Source: Cercis canadensis
Taxonomy: Eukaryota; Streptophyta; Magnoliopsida; Fabales; Fabaceae
Length of the DNA: 64,000 bases
NCBI GenBank assembly: GCA_003255065.1
Contig: QAOA01001691.1
Location: forward strand, 1 to 64,000
Reading direction: 5' to 3'
The notes under the pieces: generated by a model
Database searches by the model: none
The model's input: only the letters and a program-made list of their open reading frames with translations
Told to the model about the DNA's origin: nothing
Part shown: positions 1-12,940 of the stretch, piece by piece
How the letters are laid out: every line of letters begins with the position of its first letter
Numbering within the stretch: the stretch's first letter is position 1
Program-made: the position numbers and the translations under genes

Positions 1-350
1 GGTCATATAAAGAATGTAGTTCCCAGGTGATATAATAATAAAATCACTTTACAATATGTATGGGCAATGGTATAGTAGCCTAACCGCTATAGTGCTAAGT
101 ACTAACTTTTAGTTGTTTTTTTTTTCGTAACCAATAGTTATAGGGTACAGGTTTGTATAATGGATGACTATGGTACTGCGAGTTATGTCCTATGGGATCG
201 TGATGTTGAGCAACAACTATAAATAGGTGTCTTTGATCTGCGAGAACGTTTGATTAAGGTACATTGCTACTTTTGGTATCTTAATTGTTCAAATAAAATA
301 TCAAGTCAAGTTAGATAAGCTAGAAATATTTCTCTGAAATTCTAATATGC

Positions 351-856
351 AGAGGGAAGACAATATGGAGGAGGCTGAGGCATACCCCTGTGAGTTGATA
401 ACTTTAGTGGGTAAGACTATGCTTTTCAAGATCAATCTAAGAAGAGAAAACATTACTCGACAGTTCAACACCTACACAGTTCGCAAGACGTGTGTTGACC
501 CCAATATAATCAAGAAATTTGATGGCGATTTAGCTGTTGAACAGGTATCATTTGAGAAAATTATTGGTACTATCCATATAAATAAAATTATCATTTATTA
601 ATTAAATAAAAAAATTCCCTTCATTTAGGAAAATGTTCCTGACCCGACAATTGATCTATGTTCGTATGATGGTCCTAGCGTGAATTCTGAGAAGATTATT
701 GAAGGGGAGGCTTCAACTGGGTCTGGAGAAGTGGACTTTCTCACTCCTCAAAAGAGGATTATTGATGCCTCTTCCAATGCAGTGGAGGAAGATATCTCAG
801 TATCAAAAGAATCAACCAACATCAAAATTAAGAAGATAAAGAAGGAGAATGCCTGA
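351..856 (+). pseudogene. Helitron-type RPA1-like protein, C-terminal exons (5' part outside window)
   Basis: Two exons read through in one frame. Exon A is about 351-544 after an AATATGCAG acceptor, with a donor at CAG|GTATCA. Exon B is 629-856 after CATTTAG and ends in TGA. The first exon contains a YPCELITLVGKTMLFKI segment and an 'ir/vRKTCVDPNIIKKF' segment. This is the pattern of the C-terminal OB fold of RPA70-like proteins encoded by plant Helitrons. The second exon is an acidic then Lys-rich tail containing LTPQKR, also usual there. The N-terminal OB folds must lie left of the window, so the gene is partial. RPA-like proteins bind single-stranded DNA and are thought to help rolling-circle transposition. 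It could instead be a host RPA1 paralogue; the short tail and the Helitron replicase exons at 10-12.5 kb favour the transposon origin. Confidence 0.6.
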
Positions 857-1776
857 CAAGCATTCATCACTTATGTCTTAAGTAATAGTTTATTTTATTC
901 AAGTCTTTTTTGATATTTATATTTGGAGTCATTGTTTTTGAACTAAATTTTGGGTTACATTATAAGTCAAGTTATTTTAAATGTCTTACGAACATGTTAT
1001 TTCTCCATAAATTTGACTAATTTAAATACTTTATGTGTTGTTTATTATTTTGTCATAGTTTTGACCTTTTATGGAAGTTGAATTCTACTTAAATAATACG
1101 GACCTATAAAATTGTTTACTCTTTTGACATAGACAAGTCTAAGCTTTTTGGTAGGAACATACTATTTGCATGAAGACCTTAAACCATGATATTTGACCAT
1201 CACACACCTCACTCTATAATGTAAGAAAATTGTTTAGTGCTTGATGACACTTAATATCATTTTAGCTTCAAAAAGAAGTCGCCAGCCCTTCCTCCTTCTC
1301 TACCAGTAGGACAGTTGCCAATTTAGACACCTACTTTATTATGTGATATAAAATCAAATCAAGTCTTTATTTCATTCCTTTTATTAACAGTAGCACAAAA
1401 CATAGTACTCTCAACTGGCAATGTTTTGCTGGACTATAATAACAAAAAAACAAACCAAGAAGGGTTGCAAGGCACAGATACTAGAAGATATACCCATTGA
1501 CCAATATAAGACACCAACTCTCAGAAAACTACCACTTTATTATATCAATTCATACTGGAAATTATCATTTTAATTATACTAAGATTCAAAATTACCATAT
1601 CTCAATTATTATCAAAAATCTAATAGATTTAAAAACATATTGCATTAATAAGAGATTCATATGAAATTTTAAATTAAAAAATATTATCATTGATCCAACC
1701 ATGAATAAAGGGATTATGTAATGACATACACATTAAAGATCTGAATTTCAAGATTAGAATATATACCCTATTTAAA
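857..1776. other. AT-rich non-coding DNA, no gene seen
   Basis: After the RPA-like stop codon there is about 900 bp of AT-rich sequence. I see no credible exon, RNA gene or element boundary in it. Confidence 0.5.
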
Positions 1777-2027
1777 ATCAATTTGCATTAACATTAAATT
1801 ATATAATTGTTTTATTCAAATAAAACATAAATGAGTCAAAGCATGATTGAAGGTGTTTTGTAATTAATATCAACAAAATTTTTGGAGGATGTTAATATGA
1901 GCAATATAATTCATATAAAATGAAAAAATCGATTTGCATTAACATTAAATTATATAATTGTTTAATGCAAATAAAGCATAAATGAGTCAAAGCATGATTG
2001 AAGGTCTTTTGTAATTAAAATCAACAA
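1777..2027. repeat. Tandem-like duplication, about 100 bp, period 150
   Basis: The stretch from AATCAATTTGCATTAACATT at 1777 recurs at 1927 with few changes (including AAATGAGTCAAAGCATGATT). The related line CCATGAATTAAGGGATTTCC occurs near 2043 and again near 2823, so the whole 1.7-2.9 kb interval is built of shuffled copies of one AT-rich repeat. No coding content. Confidence 0.75.
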
Positions 2028-2551
2028 AATTTCTATGATCCAACCATGAATTAAGGGATTTCCTAATTATATACAATTTAGAATTGGGAATTTCAAGATA
2101 TTAACATATACCATATTTAAAATCAATTAACATTATTGGTAAATTATGAATTTGTTTAGTGGTAATAAATAATAAATGGGTCAAAACATGTTTGAAGGTG
2201 TTTTATTACAAAGTTCATTTTGTTTATAAATCTTGATCAAATCATTCTAAATAATATAAATAAGATGCAGACATATAGGAACAAGGTAAAATAACAAGCA
2301 TGAAATGTGAAAATTTGGCATGCACTGGCTTAGGGAACCTCATTGTCACCGCTTTCAATTTTCCCAAGTAGCAGCCAAGTGCATATCCAATTACACATTT
2401 ACTTTCTCTACTTTTTTGGGAATAATTGTCTATATGCATTTGAACTCATTTTAGGGTTAGTGGTGAACAACATTATGTAGTGGGAATAGAATGAAAGCCA
2501 ACAAAAATGGAGCGTCATTTTTAATAATTGTATAGCTATGCATTTTCAACC

Positions 2552-2822
2552 TTTGCTTTATTGTTACTAGAGGATTTTATATATGTGGGGCTGAATGGGC
2601 TAAATATTATAGCATCAAATTATACCTTATGGGGCCCCGTTGTCCAAACCCATACACCTTTATCTCACTTTCTATGATCCAAATGTAAACCCTTGCTTTA
2701 TTGTTACTAGAGGATTTTATAGATGTGGGGCTGAATGGGCTACATATTAAACCATCAAATTATACCTTATGGGGACGCATTGTCCAAACCCATACACCTT
2801 TATCTCACTTTCTATGATCCAA
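2552..2822. repeat. Two direct copies of about 131 bp, period 140
   Basis: The copy starting TTGCTTTATTGTTACTAGAG at about 2553 recurs at about 2693. Both run through GTGGGGCTGAATGGGCT and end in TCTCACTTTCTATGATCCAA. They differ at roughly ten positions, so the duplication is not very recent. Confidence 0.85.
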
Positions 2823-3989
2823 CCATGAATTAAGGGATTTCCTAATTATATACAAATTATAATTGTGAATTTCAAGATATTAACATACAACATATTAAAA
2901 ATCAATTAACATTAATGCTAATTATGAAATTGAGCAAAGAAGACTCTGAAATTCATATTTGACATAACATTTTATGGTCCACTAGAGGCTAGATAGGGCC
3001 AATAAAATTTAATAACAACATAGGGCCTTAGACTATTTCTACAATTTTTTTAAATTGGTTAAGTCTAGAATGAATTTTAAATGTCAATTTGATACAAATC
3101 AGAACCCGTATCAGGATTCATTGAATTTATGCAGTGTAGCAGTTTGAATAGAGACACGTTTTTCTGATTTGTGCACCACAATAAAGGATAAAATATTATC
3201 AATTGATACTGAAATGTATTAGTACATTAAATGAAATTTTTTTGATCAAATCTCAAACCTTAATTCAAGCAGAAATTTTGTTAATTCAAGCCGAAATAGT
3301 ATCAAGCCCTTAGCATTTCACAAATCATATAGAATAAAATGGAGTCATCTCTCAAAGTTGAATGAGGAAAATTTTGGGAATCAAATTTGAATTTTACCGT
3401 AAACTCTCTTTTTGAAGATAATATATAGATATTATTATAAATTTTTGTTAAGACATGTGATATTTCTTTGTCTTAAAATAGTTTTTTTTCAGCTTAATCT
3501 TTTAAATAACAAAAAAAGAGAATAATAAAGAAAACAATGTCAGTAGAGGTTGATATGCCTCTTTAGTGACTGACAATCTTTATATATAAAGTTGGTGGAT
3601 CAGCTTTATATATAAAAGAAATGGCTAAAATCATCATTCAATTAGTTCTCTTTTCCTGTTTACTAATTCTAGAATGTTTAGTACGTGATGATATAAAAAA
3701 GTAATGAAAATGAAGGACTTTGGCAACATTATATAAAATAACATTATAATCAAAATTTGTCCAACAGAATAAAAGGAAGAACACGTACGTGTTCAATTAC
3801 TAAATGTCTATTAGATTATTATGTCCCTTAAATAGGGGATAAAATCAGTGGGAGAACTCTCCAATCAGAAATTAACTTAAATGGCAGTTAGAGGGTAATT
3901 GAATATATATGGGAGACAACCATCTTAATGACGTAAAAATCCTAAAATGAGTACTAAATATATATATTTATTTGTAGGACAATCAAGGG
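2823..3989. other. AT-rich intergenic DNA with small palindromes
   Basis: No gene seen. It holds two copies of the palindrome CTTTATATATAAA near 3578 and 3605, the second of which could serve as a TATA box, and a 16-bp perfect palindrome at 3779-3794. Confidence 0.5.
3779..3794. other. Perfect 16-bp palindrome GAACACGTACGTGTTC
   Basis: The sequence is its own reverse complement and contains ACGT cores of the kind bound by plant bZIP and bHLH factors. No gene lies close enough to assign a role. Confidence 0.7.
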
Positions 3990-4097
3990 GACTGATTTCA
4001 TGGGAAAAAAATCAGGGCCACTAATTGATTTGGCAGTCGACTATTTAAAAGACTGATTTCATGGGAAAAAAATCAGGGCCACTAATTGATTTGGCAA
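3990..4097. repeat. Two direct copies of 47 bp, period 61
   Basis: GACTGATTTCATGGGAAAAA...CAGGGCCACTAATTGATTTGGCA occurs at 3990-4036 and 4051-4097 with no visible difference, so this is a young local duplication. Confidence 0.9.
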
Positions 4098-4194
4098 TGG
4101 TACATTCAATTGGAAGAAGTTGAGCATTTTAAAAAATAAATAAAACAGGGAAATTAGGGTTTTACTTTTTTCCCTATACAATATCTATATATAT

Positions 4195-4960
4195 ATATTG
4201 CATTAGTTGGGTTTGGGTTAGTGTTTCTTTAAGGGAGGCGGCACACAAAAATAAACTCTTACAAATATGTTGTTTTTGTTGTCCTAACTAATCCTTACAT
4301 AAAGGGAAGGTATCACAAAGGGGAGGCATCACACGGATTACTGCAGAAGAAAATTTTCTTGGTAGGAGGCATAGTTTTAAGACTTGGTGGACTATAACAG
4401 GTTTGTTCTTCCAATGCATTTAGAGAAGTTTTTTTTGTTTTTTTCAAATGCTTATGGGTCCAATACTATTATCACAGCCATGATTACTAAAATTTGGGTT
4501 AAGGTTCTTTTAATGGGGGCAGCACACACACACACACACCTACAATAGTTTACTGTTTTGGTTCTCCTAAATATACCTTATATAAAGGGGAGGCAACACA
4601 CATATTCTTGGGAGAAAAAAAATTCTGGGTAGGATGCAAAGTTTCATCAATTACAGGATTATAACATATTTGTTCTTCTAAATCCTATGTACAAATATTT
4701 GGAATTTTGCCAAACTATTATGCGGCCATTACTATTTTCACAGCCATGATTAAAACAAGTGGAGTTAGGGTTTTTTTTTAAGTTTGGCGGCTAAGACACT
4801 CACACACATTTTTACACGGGTTGGGTATTTTTTTCCTCCTTAAAGAACCTTATATAAATGGGAGGCAACACGCATATTCTTGCAAATGAAAAATTATAGG
4901 GTACGAGGTAAAGTTTCAACAATTTTTGGACTATAACAAGTTTACTCTTCTAATAAATAA
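4195..4960. repeat. Three diverged tandem units of about 250-300 bp
   Basis: Each unit runs in the same order: a TTAGGGTT/TTGGGTTAG start, a GGGAGGC or GGGGGCAGCACACAC block, a TTTTGTT..CTCCTAA block, CCTTATATAAAGGGGAGGCAACACACAT, TTCTTGGGAGAAAA, AAGTTTCA..GACTATAACA and a TTGTTCTTCTAA end. Units begin near 4195, 4490 and 4760. Nothing in them reads as protein, and I do not recognise the family. Confidence 0.65.
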
Positions 4961-5329
4961 TAAAATTAGTTTATGCCATATGCTGTTTTACACAATTTTT
5001 TATTTCATGTTTTCTTAATTGTGGATATTACACTTGGCGAACCGTTTGAATGCTTGCAGTTTTACTTTTATTGGGTGCAAATCCAAGTTTGAAGAATGTA
5101 TATTCATAGATCATTTCTTTTGATATGATATATTCATAGTTATGTAATGGTGTGACACAATGTAGTTGAAAAATTGCATTCCAAGGTTGTATGGAAAATA
5201 ACTATAATAAAACTTTCATTCATGATTAGCGTAGGAGAATTGGAAATCATTTTTTGCATTATTAAGTTAGATTTCATGAGTCACAAATTTCACATTATTC
5301 ACAATTTAGGTGCAAATTGTTTGGGATAA

Positions 5330-8300
5330 ATTTAGGTCCATTCCTTCTCACACAACATTGTTTCTTTATCTTACCATTTTGAATTTATCTATGACAGCAA
5401 GCTTCAGGTGTCTCTTAGAAATTGGAAGTATCCATAGGTCATTAAGGTTACTCATCTATTTTTTTGGTTTTTTGGCTTTTTTTTTTAATTTCACAGAATG
5501 GATGCCGATGAGATATTATCTTCTCCTTCATTTCTGGCATAATTTTTTCTATTATTTGGTTGCAATTTTCTATTATTTCACCGTAGACATGTTCATCAGG
5601 TGGTGTTCAAATTCTATCCGAGCACATTATTGAATCTAACCATAGTTGAAGAAATTTTCAAAGAAAAAAAGGATGCATGCTTTTGTTACCATGTCTCTCT
5701 TGATTAAATTGGGAAAAATGCTAGATTTTATTATCTGTGCGAACCATTTGAAAAAATATATAAAAGTTAAAATTGAGGTTTGAACATTTTATAATAGTAT
5801 GTGAAGTGTGTGTTGTGTTATTTGATTGTCTCCAAGTATAAGTGCATATATAGCATAAGTAGAGTTGATATGATTGTTTTTGAATTTTCAAATTTATGAT
5901 GACGACAATTATATGGGTACGTACATAGGGTTCTAATAATTATTAAATTGAAAGTGGACCCTCAAAACCAAGATGGTCACCATCCTAAGTTGGATCAATC
6001 AACTAAAAAACAATAAGATTTGTTGTTTTTTGTTGGTTTTGTGTGGCTGGGGCTCCAATTTGATTGATAGAAATATAGATACATAGATAGTTTGGTCCCA
6101 TGAGCAGCATAGTTATTGAGAGAGGCCCTCCCCTCCCTTTTATTTTGATGTGTTTGATTGATACAAAGTGTGAAAGATGTTTGTCGTAATGAGATTATCG
6201 TTATAAGTGTTGGGTGGCAGAGGCTTACGTGCCAGTTGCCACTGCCATCTGGAAAGTGTTGGTTTTAGGTTGCATTTCATCACATTCATTTTATTCTAAT
6301 TCAATACAATAGGCACAACCATAAATAATGAAACCCAGAACCCTCCTTTTTCAGCTATCTCTGAAATCTTAAATAAAAAAACCTAGGGGCCTACCTCATT
6401 AAATAAAATAAATAAATTCATCCATCATTTTTTATTAATTAATTAATTTGCTCTAATTCAAACACTTTGTTTATCTGTTAAAGCAAGCACATATAACATA
6501 TATTACCAAAAAGACCCTGTCAACTACCTCTACTCTACTGTACTCTACCCTCTACATTTCATATAATTTGGTGCTATAACTGTTGCACGTTGAGCCACTA
6601 AAAAACAAGGAGGACAGATAAGGGTTAAGATTTTTTATTATATTTTAATTATATTAGTCACATTAATAAATTTTAAATTACACCATCAATTTTGCGTTGA
6701 ATATTTGTTCTTTAGCCTTTGGGAGTTGACCAGCCAACCACTGCTTTTTGTGGCAAACTTGAAGCATGTCGGTGGAAATTGGGTTAGTGCCCTCAGTTGC
6801 ATCCTATTCCTATTCCTATTCCTATTCCTATTTTCTGCTAAACACAACTTCATAAAGAAACACAGTAAAACTAAAAACAAGTAAGAGAATAATATACTCT
6901 CTTTATGGACTAGGAAATAGGAAATAGGGTACAATACATTAGATACCTTATATTTGTGATTTTGTATGATGTCTATACTTTTTAATTTCGACTTCCAATT
7001 AAACGAAGGTTCATTTGTATCTCCCTCTTATTGTGTTGTTCCTGTCTCACATTGTTTATATTCTTTTGTGTTGTTCAATTATGATTCTTACTATCGTGTA
7101 TACTTTTTTATTATCTATATTTGTAATTTAGTTTTCTATTATCCATATTACTCTTTAACACATAAAATGTTGAGTTTTTCCATTTTGTTTATGTTGCAAG
7201 GACCATTTGGGTCATGATGGTTACAGTTATGAAAATATAAGGTCCTCCATTTGACATTCAAAAGAAATAGGAATTTAAAACGTTTGAGAGGTTGAAATCG
7301 TTTTGGATTTTTTTTGAATTTAAATTCCATCATTCCCTATCTATATTTATAATTGCAGACAAATAAATAATTGAACGTACTTGGTGAATCTGACCAAAAA
7401 CCGAAACTAAGTACAAAGTTTGAATTTAAGCACATGGCTCCTCACTTTGATTTATTCAATAAAATAAGAAATCATAACCGAAACTTAATAGCACAATTGG
7501 TCAATAACTTAATCCTGGTGATAGCTCTAATTTACACGATTGCAACACTAATTTGAAGGAATTCTAAATTCTATTGCTGATAGAGTTTCTTATGCTTAGC
7601 ATCATTCTGTGTATAAATAAATCAAAAACCCATGGCTGCCTCCATTTGACTGTGCAGAAATTTTTATTTTAGTCCATCTCCACGAATGTGCACCATTTGA
7701 ATTCAATGTAAGTTTCTCACCAGCGAATTTTATTACTATTTCAGTTTTAAAATTTACTCTATGTCTGCATTCATTCTTAAACAACATTGTTTGTTTATCT
7801 TACCATTTTGATTTTATATATGACAGCAATTTTCAGGTGTCTGTTAGAAACTAGAAGCATCCATAGGTTAGTAAGATTAATCATTTTCTTTATTTTTTTT
7901 AATTTCACACAATGGATGCCGATGAGATATTATCTTTTCTTTCATCTATTGCAGAATTTTTTCTTCTCTTTGGTTGCAGCTTTCTATTTTTTCACCATAG
8001 CTTTGTTCATCATTTGGTGTCCGAATTCAATACAAGCACATAATTGCATCTGACCATAGTTGAACAAATTTTAAAAATTATAGAAGATGCACGCCTTTGT
8101 TACCATGTCTCTCTTGATTGAAGAGGGGAAAATGCTAAATTTCATTATCTGTGCGAACCATTTGAAGGTAAAATAAACCATATACCTTATATTTGTCATT
8201 TCGTATGATGAATAGACTTTTCTAATTTGGTTTTCCAAGTCAACAAAGGTTCCTGTGTCTCTCCCTCTTATTGTGTTTTCCCTGTCTCACATTTTTTATA

Positions 8301-8730
8301 TTGTTGTGTGTTTTTTAGTTATGATTCTTACTATGGTGTATACTTTTTTATTATCTATATTTGTAATTTAGTTTTCTATTATCTATATTACTCTTTAACA
8401 CATAAAATGTTGAGTTTTCCTATTTTGTTTATGTTGCTAGGACCATTTGGGTCATGATGGTTACAGTTTTGAAAATATAAGGTTTTTAATTTGACATTCA
8501 AAAGAAAAAGAAATTTAAACTCCCTAATTCCGTCTCTATATTTATAATTGTAGTCAACTAAATAATTGATTCTACTTGGTGAATCTGACCAACAATCGAA
8601 ACTAAGTACAAAGTTTGTATTTAAGCACATGACTCATTACTTTCATTTATTTCATAAAATAACAAATCATAACCAAAAGTGCACCATTTGAATTCAATGT
8701 AAGTTTATCACCTGCGATTTTGTTTTTTTT
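5330..8730. repeat. Large imperfect tandem duplication of a non-coding unit, left copy expanded by inserts
   Basis: Block A (5343-5750: ACAACATTGTTTC..TTATC, GGATGCCGATGAGATATTATC, TCTGTGCGAACCATTTGA) recurs at about 7781-8165. Block B (6945-7440: ATACCTTATATTTGT..., GGACCATTTGGGTCATGATGG) recurs at 8182-8640. A third block (GCACCATTTGAATTCAATGT) lies at 7690 and 8681. In the right copy A and B are adjacent. In the left copy about 1.2 kb separates them and about 190 bp more lies before the third block. Short ORFs in these blocks are shared only because the DNA is duplicated; none resembles a known protein. Confidence 0.75.
6803..6832. repeat. (CCTATT)n minisatellite, about 5 units
   Basis: Five consecutive CCTATT units lie inside the extra DNA of the left duplicate. 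A simple hexanucleotide repeat. Confidence 0.9.
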
Positions 8731-8769
8731 TTTTAATATTTATCCTGAAATTGAAGGCATATAATTTTT

Positions 8770-9814
8770 ATTAAGTTCACATATATATGTCATTTTATAT
8801 ATTATACTCGAGTAGTTTAAGGATCTACATAATAGTTTATTTGTTCAATAGAATAAATATGAAAAATACACATATATGTATGTCTGTCTCTATTTCAACA
8901 TATATAATTTTGATTTGATATGAAATGTGTTTTCTTTTAAAAAATTTAAATGTTAGGAATGCTATTCGCTCCAATCCTATTTGTATAATGGGGCATGTAT
9001 TAAAGCCTTATATTTAGCTTGTGTTTTTTAGATATGTTCATTGATCCGGTCTATTTACCATCTACATAGAATTATCTAAAAAAATGACATGGAAAAAGAA
9101 ACAAGAAAGTCGCAACAGTCCAAGTGGCCATGATCCAATGACGAACAACCAATATCAAACAAAAAAGGCGCTTAACCAATTAGGTAAAAATTCTTCCAAA
9201 TGTATATGTTTTCACCACTTGATACATACACTTATCTTTATATTAGTAATTTGATCGTACTTTTAAAATTAGATTGTTGAATTTGATATTTNATTAAGTT
9301 CACATATATATGTCATTTTATATATTATACTCGAGTAGTTTAAGGATCTACATAATAGTTTATTTGTTCAATGGAATAAATATGAAAAATGCACATATAT
9401 GTATGTCTGTCTCTATTTCAACATATATAATTTTGATTTGATGTGAAATGTGTTTTCTTTTAAAAAATTTAAATGTTAGGAATGCTATTCGCTCCAATCC
9501 TATTTGTATAATGGGGCATGTATTAAAGCCTTATATTTAGCTTGTGTTTTTTAGATATGTTCATTGATCCAGTCTATTTACCATCTACATAGAATTATCT
9601 AAAAAAATGACATGGAAAAAGAAACAAGAAAGTCGCAACAGTCCAAGTGGTCATGATCCAATGACGAACAACCAATATCAAACAAAAAAGGCGCTTAACC
9701 AATTAGGTAAAAATTCTTCCAAATGTATATGTTTTCACCACTTGATACATACACTTATCTTTATATTAGTAATTTGATCGTACTTTTAAAATTAGATTGT
9801 TGAATTTGATATTT
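8770..9814. repeat. Near-identical direct duplication, 2 x about 522 bp, around a single N
   Basis: Copy 1 is 8770-9291, the N is at 9292 and copy 2 is 9293-9814. I count about five single-base differences between the copies (for example CAATAGAATAA/CAATGGAATAA, GATCCGGTC/GATCCAGTC, GTGGCCATG/GTGGTCATG). Duplicate and gap coincide exactly, which is what an assembler produces when two haplotypes are placed in series. Confidence 0.9.
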
Positions 9815-10069
9815 AGTATTGTTTAAACTATTTTTATCTGAAATATATGTATGATATTATTAGGATCGATCAATGAAGCATCAAGTATTTATATAATGGA
9901 CACTGACAGTATAAGAGTGCCTTTTTGTGATATCTGTAATGGTAATTTCTATTCTATGTGCATTTAATTCTTCAATTTTTTTTTTAGTTATTTTTATCAA
10001 ACATGGTTTTATCATTGATTAAATAAAGTTCTTACTCCAAGTCCGATTGATACAAGACACCATGAATCA

Positions 10070-12534
10070 ATGTTAGGATTAAATAATACATCAATTGTGG
10101 TACCTCTACTAGACAAATTGCCCATGACTGTGTCTCCAATATTAAGAAGCATTGACACTCCTGTTGGTGGAGATATCCAGATATCAGGGATAAACAGAAA
10201 GTTTGGTGAGGTTATTACTGAATGTATTACACCATCACAAACACAAGATAGGCGAAAAAAGGTGATGGATTCTTATCAAACAGATAATAATGTAATCTTT
10301 CATTCTACTGCAAACCCCTTTTGTACCCCGAAGTTAAATCCAATACAGATAAACAATGGTCAGCTTATAACATCACCTATTATTCCAAGTCAAATAAAGT
10401 ATATCAGACATGACATATGTGCCAGAAATACTTCTTCCGATCAAATGAGGTATGTATCAAATTATTATTGTTTGTTCAACATTTTGGATATACACTAATT
10501 TTATCAAAGTTTTGATTCGTTTATCTTTTAATTATTTAACTATCTACTAATATGAATTGATGAAAACTTTTATAAACAGTCTACAATATACTCCACGTGG
10601 AATAATGATGTCTCAGACAAGCACACCTCCATCAAATACCAATGTTGGTAATGTTTCAAACTTTGCATTTTGGAAAGGTTCGTATATAACATATTACTTT
10701 AGTCATTCACATTATCATTACAATCTATTTTTTTTTTTAAAAAAAATAGTAATGTTGAACGACCTTATATAATTGGCAGAAAACACCCTCTCACCATCGT
10801 GGGGAGATTATCTTTCTAAGGAAACATTATCGTCACCAGTAAGAGTAAACCATCAAGGGGATCAACTAATAGGTGATGTTATCTACTAATCAAATTTACA
10901 CAGTTTAAATGATATACGTATGACCATTTTTTTTTAAATATATATATATAGTAGCCGATATATGAGTAAAGGACGCATGATTCTATAATCACTTCAAATT
11001 AATAGACTAGACTTTGATGATACTGCTGATATAAGGAACGTGACAGAAAATGGTGTTCAAATATCAACCACAGATGCAACAATACGTGTCACCCAAACAT
11101 GTACCTAAGATAGTATGTTGTTGATATATATTCTATTTATGTTGAATGCCCCCATGATGATCGAAGAAAAATACACTTTCATATGCAATATCAAAATTAC
11201 ATAGGTCTGCCTACACCACAAATTTTTAAAGAATCACAAGCTTCAATAATTAATATTATTAGATAAAAGCGTCAAAGATCTCATGACAAAGACAAGGGTT
11301 AGTATGAGTAAGACATGCGTACAATTTATATAGTTATCTTTTTTCGTATCTATAGTATTTATTTAATGTGAATTAACGATACAGAAAAATACACCCCCGT
11401 CTCATCGTGGAAGTAGGATCATGCAAACGTTACAATCAAATGTGTCAGATTATCACAATACTGCTAATGTTGACAATTTAACAAAACTTGACAATCATGT
11501 TCAAATATCTACCACAGATGCAGCAATACGTGTCACCCAAATAGGTACCTAAGATAGTATGTTGTTGATATATATTGTATTTACGTTTAATGCCCTCATG
11601 ATGATCGAAAAAAATACGCTTTCATATGTAAACTCAAAATTACACAGGTCTGCCTACACCACAAGTTTTTAAAGAATCACGAGTTTCAAGAATTAATATT
11701 ATCAGGCAAAAGCGTCACAGATCTCATGACAAAGACAGCGGTTAGTATGAGTAAGACATGCGTACAATTAATATATTTATCTTCTTTCGTATCTATAGTA
11801 TTTATTTAATGTGACTTAACAATACAAAGAATACACCCCCGTAACATCGTGGAAGTAGGATCGTGCAATCATTACAATCAAATGTACCAGATTATCACAA
11901 TACCGCTAATGTTGAGAATTTAATAGAAGTTGGCAATCAAATGGACATCATTGACCCATCGATAAAGTTAACACAGACAGGTACGTGTGATAATCTATGA
12001 TAATCATGCATGCATATTTATAAAAACTTAAATACGACGGTGTATAATATGATATTATTTACAACAGATTTGATAGATGAAGAAATGGATGACATAGAAA
12101 CTAATACAATGTATGAAGATCAGAACTGCAACAATGATGATACATATCCAGGTATGGAATAAATATAGTATATTCTTAAACACCTCTCGTATAATTTTAT
12201 CGTAATGACTAGATACATAGACTATATCCTATTATGATATTGGATATCACACATGGAATTTTGAGTTTTGTGGCGCATTACATTGGTATAATGAAAGGTT
12301 AAAAAAAGATAAGAGATCAAAGAAGCCTAAGTTCGGGATGTGTTGTCATCAGGGAAAATTCAATTGCCATTATTGGAAAATCCTCCCAGTACATTACTGA
12401 ATCTGTTGAATGGTATTGATGGGAGAAGAAACAACTTTATTCAGAATATTCGAGCTTACAATATGATGTTTTATTTCACATCACTTGGTGATAGAGTAGA
12501 TAATTCAGAATATATATATATTTGTGGTTAAATT
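10070..12534 (+). pseudogene. Helitron replicase/helicase, N-terminal exons only (truncated)
   Basis: A chain of small exons with GT..AG borders. The first runs from a possible ATG at 10070 to 10449. Others lie near 10581-10677, 10782-10870 and in the 11.0-12.0 kb tandem block, one ending DDTYP is near 12067-12151, and the last is about 12222-12534. The last exon carries the diagnostic pre-Rep region of plant Helitron proteins: a degenerate C-x-x-C-type finger (FEFCGALHWYNER), PKFGMCC, a QLPLLENPPS stretch, then NIRAYNMMFYFTSLGDRVD. The reading stops exactly where the GRGP and HUH Rep motifs should follow, so both the Rep and helicase domains are missing. One duplicated exon carries a TAA at 11264-11266 where its sister copy has CAA. 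It encodes a rolling-circle transposition protein fragment that cannot be active. Confidence 0.7.
11000..11990 (+). repeat. Tandem duplication of a two-exon block, period about 443 bp, about 2.2 copies
   Basis: CAGATGCAACAATACGTGTC at 11071 recurs at 11515. GATTATCACAATAC at 11448 recurs at 11890. GGTCTGCCTACACCACAA with the Lys/Arg-rich exon encoding RSHDKDKG is present twice. Introns are duplicated with the exons, so this was a DNA-level event inside the Helitron gene. Confidence 0.85.
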
Positions 12535-12875
12535 GTAATTTATTTTTACATCATAGTAAACAATTAAAATTATGTGGAACTTAAAATAAATTATTTTTAA
12601 TGTGAAAAATAAAATAATAGGAATAGGAACTAAATTATTTTACGAACACTTGGGGGTCAATGATTTATCCATAAAGTGTTAATATGTTTATCTAGGTAAT
12701 CAATATAGAAAACTCTTTTTGATCGATGAAGAAATTTAGAATTCTCTTTCCTATGTTTGATATAAAAAATGGTATAATATAAGATATTTTTGTGATATTT
12801 AAATAAAAAATAAATGCCCTACCATTTTGCACTTAGGGTTGTCGCTGTTATAACTTCATTTTAAATCTATACAAA

Positions 12876-12940
<65 letters not shown>

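Noticed and set aside
5310..5633. 107-codon hydrophobic ORF (and its relative at 7787-8053)
   Set aside because: Shared only because the DNA is duplicated. Reading is T-rich with no family match and no conserved start.
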